Source: Zetaproteobacteria bacterium CG06_land_8_20_14_3_00_59_53 (GTDB lineage: Bacteria > Pseudomonadota > Zetaproteobacteria > Mariprofundales > Mariprofundaceae). Taken from it: a stretch of DNA of 64,000 nt. This document shows positions 60,400-64,000 of this stretch, in pieces; positions within the stretch are counted from its first letter, which is position 1; each line of letters starts with the position of its first letter. Both the position numbers and the translations under genes were made by a program. The stretch spans positions 1-64,000 of the forward strand of contig PEWE01000030.1 of NCBI GenBank assembly GCA_002779605.1. The letters are read 5' to 3'. Below the pieces are notes generated by a model. It saw only the letters and a list, made by a program, of their open reading frames with translations. It did not search any database and had not been told where the DNA came from.

Positions 60400-60960
60400 G
60401 TGATTCCGGATTGGTACAATAAACTTGAAGCATGGTTCGCCAGCCACCGTATCGTGGCCACCGCCCCCGTCGCCATTCTGCTGATCGTCATGGCAAGACC
60501 GACCCCGATGCTGCTGCTGATCGGCGGCCTGCTGGTCGTACTCGGCGAAGCCGGACGCATGTGGTCGAGCGGCCACATCGACAAGAATGCCGAGCTGGCC
60601 ACGGCCGGCCCCTATGCCCATACCCGCAATCCGTTATACGTAGCCAACCTGCTTCTGATGATCGGTTTCTGTGTGATGTGCGGCAATCTCTGGGTGGGCG
60701 TGCTTGCTCTGCTGGCCTTTGCCATGATCTACCGCCCCGTCATCCGCGAAGAAGCCGCACATATGGATAAACTGTTCGGCGAGGACTACCGCCGCTGGTC
60801 GCAGGAGGTGCCGCTGTTTTTCCCGCGTCTGACCCCTGCACCGCACCCCAAAGGCTCCTTCTCATGGGCGCTGGTGATCCAGCACCGCGAGCATAAGAAT
60901 GCAGCGGCCTTCATTCCCGGCATCCTGCTTTTCGCCCTGATCTATTACGTGAGGCTGTAA
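60400..60960 (+). CDS. Isoprenylcysteine methyltransferase-like integral membrane protein
   Basis: 186 aa, four to five membrane helices. GPYAHTRNPLYVANLLLMIG and EEAAHMDKLFGEDYRRWSQEVPLFFP are the SAM-binding signature of the ICMT/PEMT superfamily. Bacterial members methylate lipids or unknown hydrophobic substrates. The GTG at 60400 follows GGAGG; ATG 60373 has no ribosome site. Placed in the LPS operon, so a lipid substrate is a reasonable guess. Confidence 0.82.
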   Translation: MIPDWYNKLEAWFASHRIVATAPVAILLIVMARPTPMLLLIGGLLVVLGEAGRMWSSGHIDKNAELATAGPYAHTRNPLYVANLLLMIGFCVMCGNLWVGVLALLAFAMIYRPVIREEAAHMDKLFGEDYRRWSQEVPLFFPRLTPAPHPKGSFSWALVIQHREHKNAAAFIPGILLFALIYYVRL

Positions 60961-60976
60961 GATTCGCGCCCTGCTG

Positions 60977-62032
60977 GTGGTCTGCCGGTATCTCGGCGAT
61001 GTCCTGCTGGCAACACCGCTGGCCGGATCGCTGAAGCAGGCCGGATACGATGTGGACTGGGTGGTTGCCGGCGGAACCGAATCCATCCTTGAAGCACAGT
61101 CCTGCGCCGACCGTGTCTATACCATCCGGGCCGGCACCCCGTGGCGTGAACAGCTCGCTCTGGGCAGGCAGCTGTTGCGCCAATACGACATAGCCTTCGC
61201 CCTCCCCTCCACCGACCGCTCGATGCTGCTATCGCTTGCCGCATCGCGCCGCACGCATGCGCTGATCGCCGCCGACCGCCCGCAGGAGGCATGGAAGCGG
61301 GCCGTCTCACGTGTCTGGTCGGATTACACACCGGGCTCGCATATGGTTGCTCTGGCCTGCGATCTGGCAGCGGCAAGCGGCCTGCCTGCCTGCCGCGATG
61401 TGCAGATGGACTGGTCCGATGCAGATGCGAACGGGGTGTTCGCCGCCCTTCCATGGACGCGCGACGAAGCCTTCATCCATCTTCACCCCTTCGCCCGCTG
61501 GCCGTATAAATGGTGGAGAAAGGCAGCCTGGAGAGAAATCATCGATGCAGCAGTACAAAACGGCCTGCGCGTGGTGATCAGCGGCTCCCCGAGCGAAGCG
61601 GCAACGGCACATGAACTGATTGAAGGTTTTTCTGAAAGCCATGCATATGTCGCAGCCGGTCGCTTCAACTGGCGACAGCTTGCCTGCCTGTCGCATCATG
61701 CCGAAGCCTATATCGGCATGGATACCGCCAACACACATCTGGCCGCAGCAGGCAACGCCAATGTCATTGCCCTGTTCGGTCCGACCGACCCGCGCATCTG
61801 GGGCCCCTGGCCGAACGGCTTTGCGGGCGATTCACCGTGGCAAGCATCCTCGCCCGACGGTATTCAGCGGCAGGGCCATATATCCCTGTTGCAGGGACGG
61901 CAGGGCTGTGTCCCGTGTCAGCTGGAGGGTTGCGAGCAGCGTCAGGACAGCGTCAGCCTGTGCCTGAAGGAGATGCAGGCCGAATGGGTCTGGCGCGAGT
62001 TTGAAGAACGCCTGCGCATGGCAAGGATTTAA
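60977..62032 (+). CDS. GT9 heptosyltransferase, WaaQ/RfaQ-like
   Basis: At least 351 aa. CRYLGDVLLATPLAGSLKQAGYDVDWVV is the N-terminal GT9 block of WaaQ-like enzymes; FIHLHPFARWPYKWW and YIGMDTANTHLAAAGNANVIALFGPTDPRIWGPWP form the donor site. The first standard start codon is GTG 60977, which removes most of the first beta-strand. The frame is open upstream to 60953 and RALLVVCRYLGD fits the family if AUU 60962 is the start, with GAGG seven bases before it. A four-Cys segment (GCVPCQLEGCEQ, near 313) is a family feature. Confidence 0.88.
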   Translation: MVCRYLGDVLLATPLAGSLKQAGYDVDWVVAGGTESILEAQSCADRVYTIRAGTPWREQLALGRQLLRQYDIAFALPSTDRSMLLSLAASRRTHALIAADRPQEAWKRAVSRVWSDYTPGSHMVALACDLAAASGLPACRDVQMDWSDADANGVFAALPWTRDEAFIHLHPFARWPYKWWRKAAWREIIDAAVQNGLRVVISGSPSEAATAHELIEGFSESHAYVAAGRFNWRQLACLSHHAEAYIGMDTANTHLAAAGNANVIALFGPTDPRIWGPWPNGFAGDSPWQASSPDGIQRQGHISLLQGRQGCVPCQLEGCEQRQDSVSLCLKEMQAEWVWREFEERLRMARI

Positions 62033-62076
62033 GCGGCATGTGATGCGCCCGGGATGTCCGGGACAAAGGAAAACAC

Positions 62077-63234
62077 TCAGCTCTTGCCCAGTCGGTGAGC
62101 CACCCAGTGCATGAAACGCTGGTGCATCAGATAAAACATCTCGCCGCCCTGAACCAACCACATCGGCAAAGCCCCCTGCTCGGCTCGACGCCAGAGTAAC
62201 AGACCCAGCACAAGAAAACCGATCTGCCCGGCCCACATCGCCCAGCCGGAAAGCGAGCCCATGCTCACCTGCCGGTGCAGCACGAGCTGCACATTGTACA
62301 GCAGGATCAGCAAACCGATGCCGAGCAGGAAGGAACCTGTGCGCCCCGAGCGCTTCGGGGCAAGCGACAAGGGCAGGGCAAAGGCGCACAGCACCAGAAT
62401 GGTGGTGGGAAGGATCAACCGGCGCTGCCATTCGGCAACCGCTTCCGGCGCATGGGTCTGCTGGATGTCGTCCCATAACTGAGTCGGCGTCATCATGATC
62501 ACATGATCGCCGGAACGGGAATATTTCACTGCCCCGAGGCTGTCGATGGGGATATCCACATCGTAATTGGAGAAGGCCAGCATGCGCTGGCTATCACCCT
62601 CGCCTTCCAGCCGCGTCCCCTGATGCATATGCATGCGCAGACCGCTGTTGGTGGAAACAAGTTCCGCACTCTCGGAGACATAAAACACCGGACCGCCGGG
62701 CCGCCCGTCTTCCAGCAGCACGCCGTGGTACCGTCCCTCGGCATCCCTGCCGTCCACATAGAAGGTGATGTCCTCGACATCGCGCGAGAAACGCTGCGGC
62801 GTGAACTCGGGCGACCCCTTCAGGCTGTAGATCTCGCGCAGCACATTGTTGAATGCCAGCTGCCCCTGCGGCAGCACAAACATCGAGAGATAGAACAACA
62901 ACAGATACAGGGCACCCGCCATCACGATCACCGGCCGGCAGATGCGCATATACGACATGCCGGATGATCGCATCACATCGATCTCGCTGCCCTGCTGCAG
63001 TCCGGCGATCAGATTCTGCATGGAAAGGAAAAAGGCGATGGGCACGGTGAGCAGGATGAAATAAGGCATCACGAAAACCATCAGCTCGGCCAGCAGGCCC
63101 CATGGTGCGCCGCTATCGGTCACCAGCGCGAGCAGTTTCAGCGCCCGGCCGAAAAGCAGCACGCCGGTCGCAAGGATCAACCCGGCGGCAAACGGCGCGA
63201 ACCACAGGCGGAGCACATAGCGGTCCAGAATCAT
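62077..63234 (-). CDS. lptF: LptF/LptG-family LPS export permease (LptF-like)
   Basis: Inner-membrane subunit of the LptB2FGC complex that extracts LPS, 385 aa. Three N-terminal helices (about 12-115, with RALKLLALVTDSGAPW and GSEIDVMRSSGMSYMRI), a periplasmic beta-jellyroll (about 130-270) and three C-terminal helices match the family. Only one such gene is present; the partner is outside the window or elsewhere. The start overlaps the nagZ stop. Confidence 0.9.
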   Translation of the reverse strand: MILDRYVLRLWFAPFAAGLILATGVLLFGRALKLLALVTDSGAPWGLLAELMVFVMPYFILLTVPIAFFLSMQNLIAGLQQGSEIDVMRSSGMSYMRICRPVIVMAGALYLLLFYLSMFVLPQGQLAFNNVLREIYSLKGSPEFTPQRFSRDVEDITFYVDGRDAEGRYHGVLLEDGRPGGPVFYVSESAELVSTNSGLRMHMHQGTRLEGEGDSQRMLAFSNYDVDIPIDSLGAVKYSRSGDHVIMMTPTQLWDDIQQTHAPEAVAEWQRRLILPTTILVLCAFALPLSLAPKRSGRTGSFLLGIGLLILLYNVQLVLHRQVSMGSLSGWAMWAGQIGFLVLGLLLWRRAEQGALPMWLVQGGEMFYLMHQRFMHWVAHRLGKS

Positions 63235-64000
63235 GTGCTCGATCCTATCACGCCTTCACTCAAATCCTGATATACCTGTCGCACGCCTTCCGGCTGACAG
63301 ACCGGCAGCACATCGCATCCCGCAACCAGCGCAGCCCGGGCCGCTGCGGGCACATCATCACCCGCGCCCTTCATACTCAGATCGTCGCTCCAGATCTGAC
63401 CTGTGAATCCGAAGCGTCCACGCAGCACCTCGCGAAGCCAGAACGGGGAAAGAGTGGCAATGCGTTCATCCGCCTGCGAATAAATCACATGCGCGGTCAT
63501 CACATGCTGCAACCCCGCCTGAATCAAACGGGCAAAGGACTGCGCCTCGGCCAGCAAGACATCCAGCGACGCCTCCACCTGCGGCACGGCCACATGTGAA
63601 TCGGCATTGGCCCGGCCATGCCCGGGGAAATGCTTGCCGACAGCTTCAATGCCCGCGTCGCGCAGACCGAGCATACTGGCACGGGCCAGGGTTGCGACCG
63701 TATCAACATCCGGACCGTAGGCTCGTTCCCCGATGATGCCGTGACCCTCGGGATGGAACAGATCGAGTACCGGGGCGCAGTTGTGGGTGAAACCGAGTTG
63801 CTGCAAGGCCCTGCCAGCGTACAGATTATCATCGTACACGGCCCGGATCGCCGCATTGCGGTCCTGCATCCGGCCGTAGTCGCAGGCAGGCCTTCTCGGA
63901 TGGAACGGCGCCCACGGCATGCGGTGCACCCTGCCCCCCTCTTCATCGATCGCCGCCCAGCTTGCCTCGCCTGTGCATTGCCGCACGCTATCCAGCAGCG
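63231..64000 (-). CDS. nagZ: Beta-N-acetylhexosaminidase NagZ, 5' end beyond window
   Basis: GH3 enzyme of peptidoglycan recycling; 256 codons are visible and the frame is open at the edge. IDEEGGRVHRM, APVLDLF, the NagZ loop KHFPGHGRANADSHVAVP with the catalytic Asp-His pair, and the nucleophile Asp in WSDDLSMKGAG are all present. About 80-90 N-terminal residues should lie outside. Confidence 0.94.
   Translation of the reverse strand, partial: LLDSVRQCTGEASWAAIDEEGGRVHRMPWAPFHPRRPACDYGRMQDRNAAIRAVYDDNLYAGRALQQLGFTHNCAPVLDLFHPEGHGIIGERAYGPDVDTVATLARASMLGLRDAGIEAVGKHFPGHGRANADSHVAVPQVEASLDVLLAEAQSFARLIQAGLQHVMTAHVIYSQADERIATLSPFWLREVLRGRFGFTGQIWSDDLSMKGAGDDVPAAARAALVAGCDVLPVCQPEGVRQVYQDLSEGVIGSST

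Overview
The window is about 64 kb of a flagellated Gram-negative proteobacterium. Supporting signs are an L and P ring flagellum (FlgH/FlgI), sigma-54 type flagellar promoters, FlhF/FlhG, a full lipid A/Kdo/heptose gene set, and IspH. I lean towards a zeta- or gammaproteobacterium (Mariprofundus-like), but this is a weak inference from gene order and protein flavour. No chemotaxis genes, flagellin, fliD, fliE-fliJ or flgB/flgC are present, so other flagellar loci must lie elsewhere.

Layout. 1-66 is the tail of a probable IS3-type transposase. 243-7253 holds relA, a diguanylate cyclase and a CHASE/PAS hybrid histidine kinase. 7397-11200 is a sigma-54 operon, fliK-flgD-flgE, closed by a clear terminator. 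11798-17018 is motA-motB1-motB2-fliL-fliM-fliN-fliO-fliP, followed 24 nt later by an MHYT hybrid kinase (to 19679). 19680-30153 is a non-flagellar stretch: two small unknowns, a lipase-like hydrolase, exeA-gspB, an adenylate cyclase, then on the minus strand an rRNA-type methyltransferase, an Rrf2 regulator, dut, coaBC and bcp, and on the plus strand ispH. 30730-39748 is a second sigma-54 operon: fliQ-fliR-flhB-flhA-flhF-flhG-(small membrane protein)-fliA-(DUF2802-like)-(FliK-like)-(FlhB C-terminal paralogue). 39786-48517 is a third sigma-54 operon: flgF-flgG-flgA-flgH-flgI-flgJ-flgM-flgN-flgK-flgL-csrA-fliW. 48590-62032 is a tightly overlapping LPS-core operon: ArnT-like and DPM-like transferases, waaA, lpxK, a Trm112-like zinc protein, lpxL, waaF, waaC, an epimerase, two GT2 enzymes and a WaaQ-like transferase. 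62077-64000 (minus) holds lptF and the 3' part of nagZ.

Together the genes cover export gate, switch, stator, rod/hook/ring and hook-filament junction of the flagellum. Its regulators are also here (sigma-28/FlgM, FlhF/FlhG, CsrA/FliW), with second-messenger and two-component proteins at the edges.

Most notable: (1) tandem MotB paralogues, one with Glu in place of the ion-carrying Asp; (2) two copies of a roughly 400-450 bp intergenic element whose 24-nt hairpin arms differ in sequence but keep pairing, one at each edge of the block that separates fliP from fliQ; (3) sigma-54 promoters placed so that transcription of fliQ and fliK should begin at the start codon; (4) a divergent FlhF paired with an FlhG lacking the usual activator motif; (5) a heptosyltransferase whose best start is AUU.
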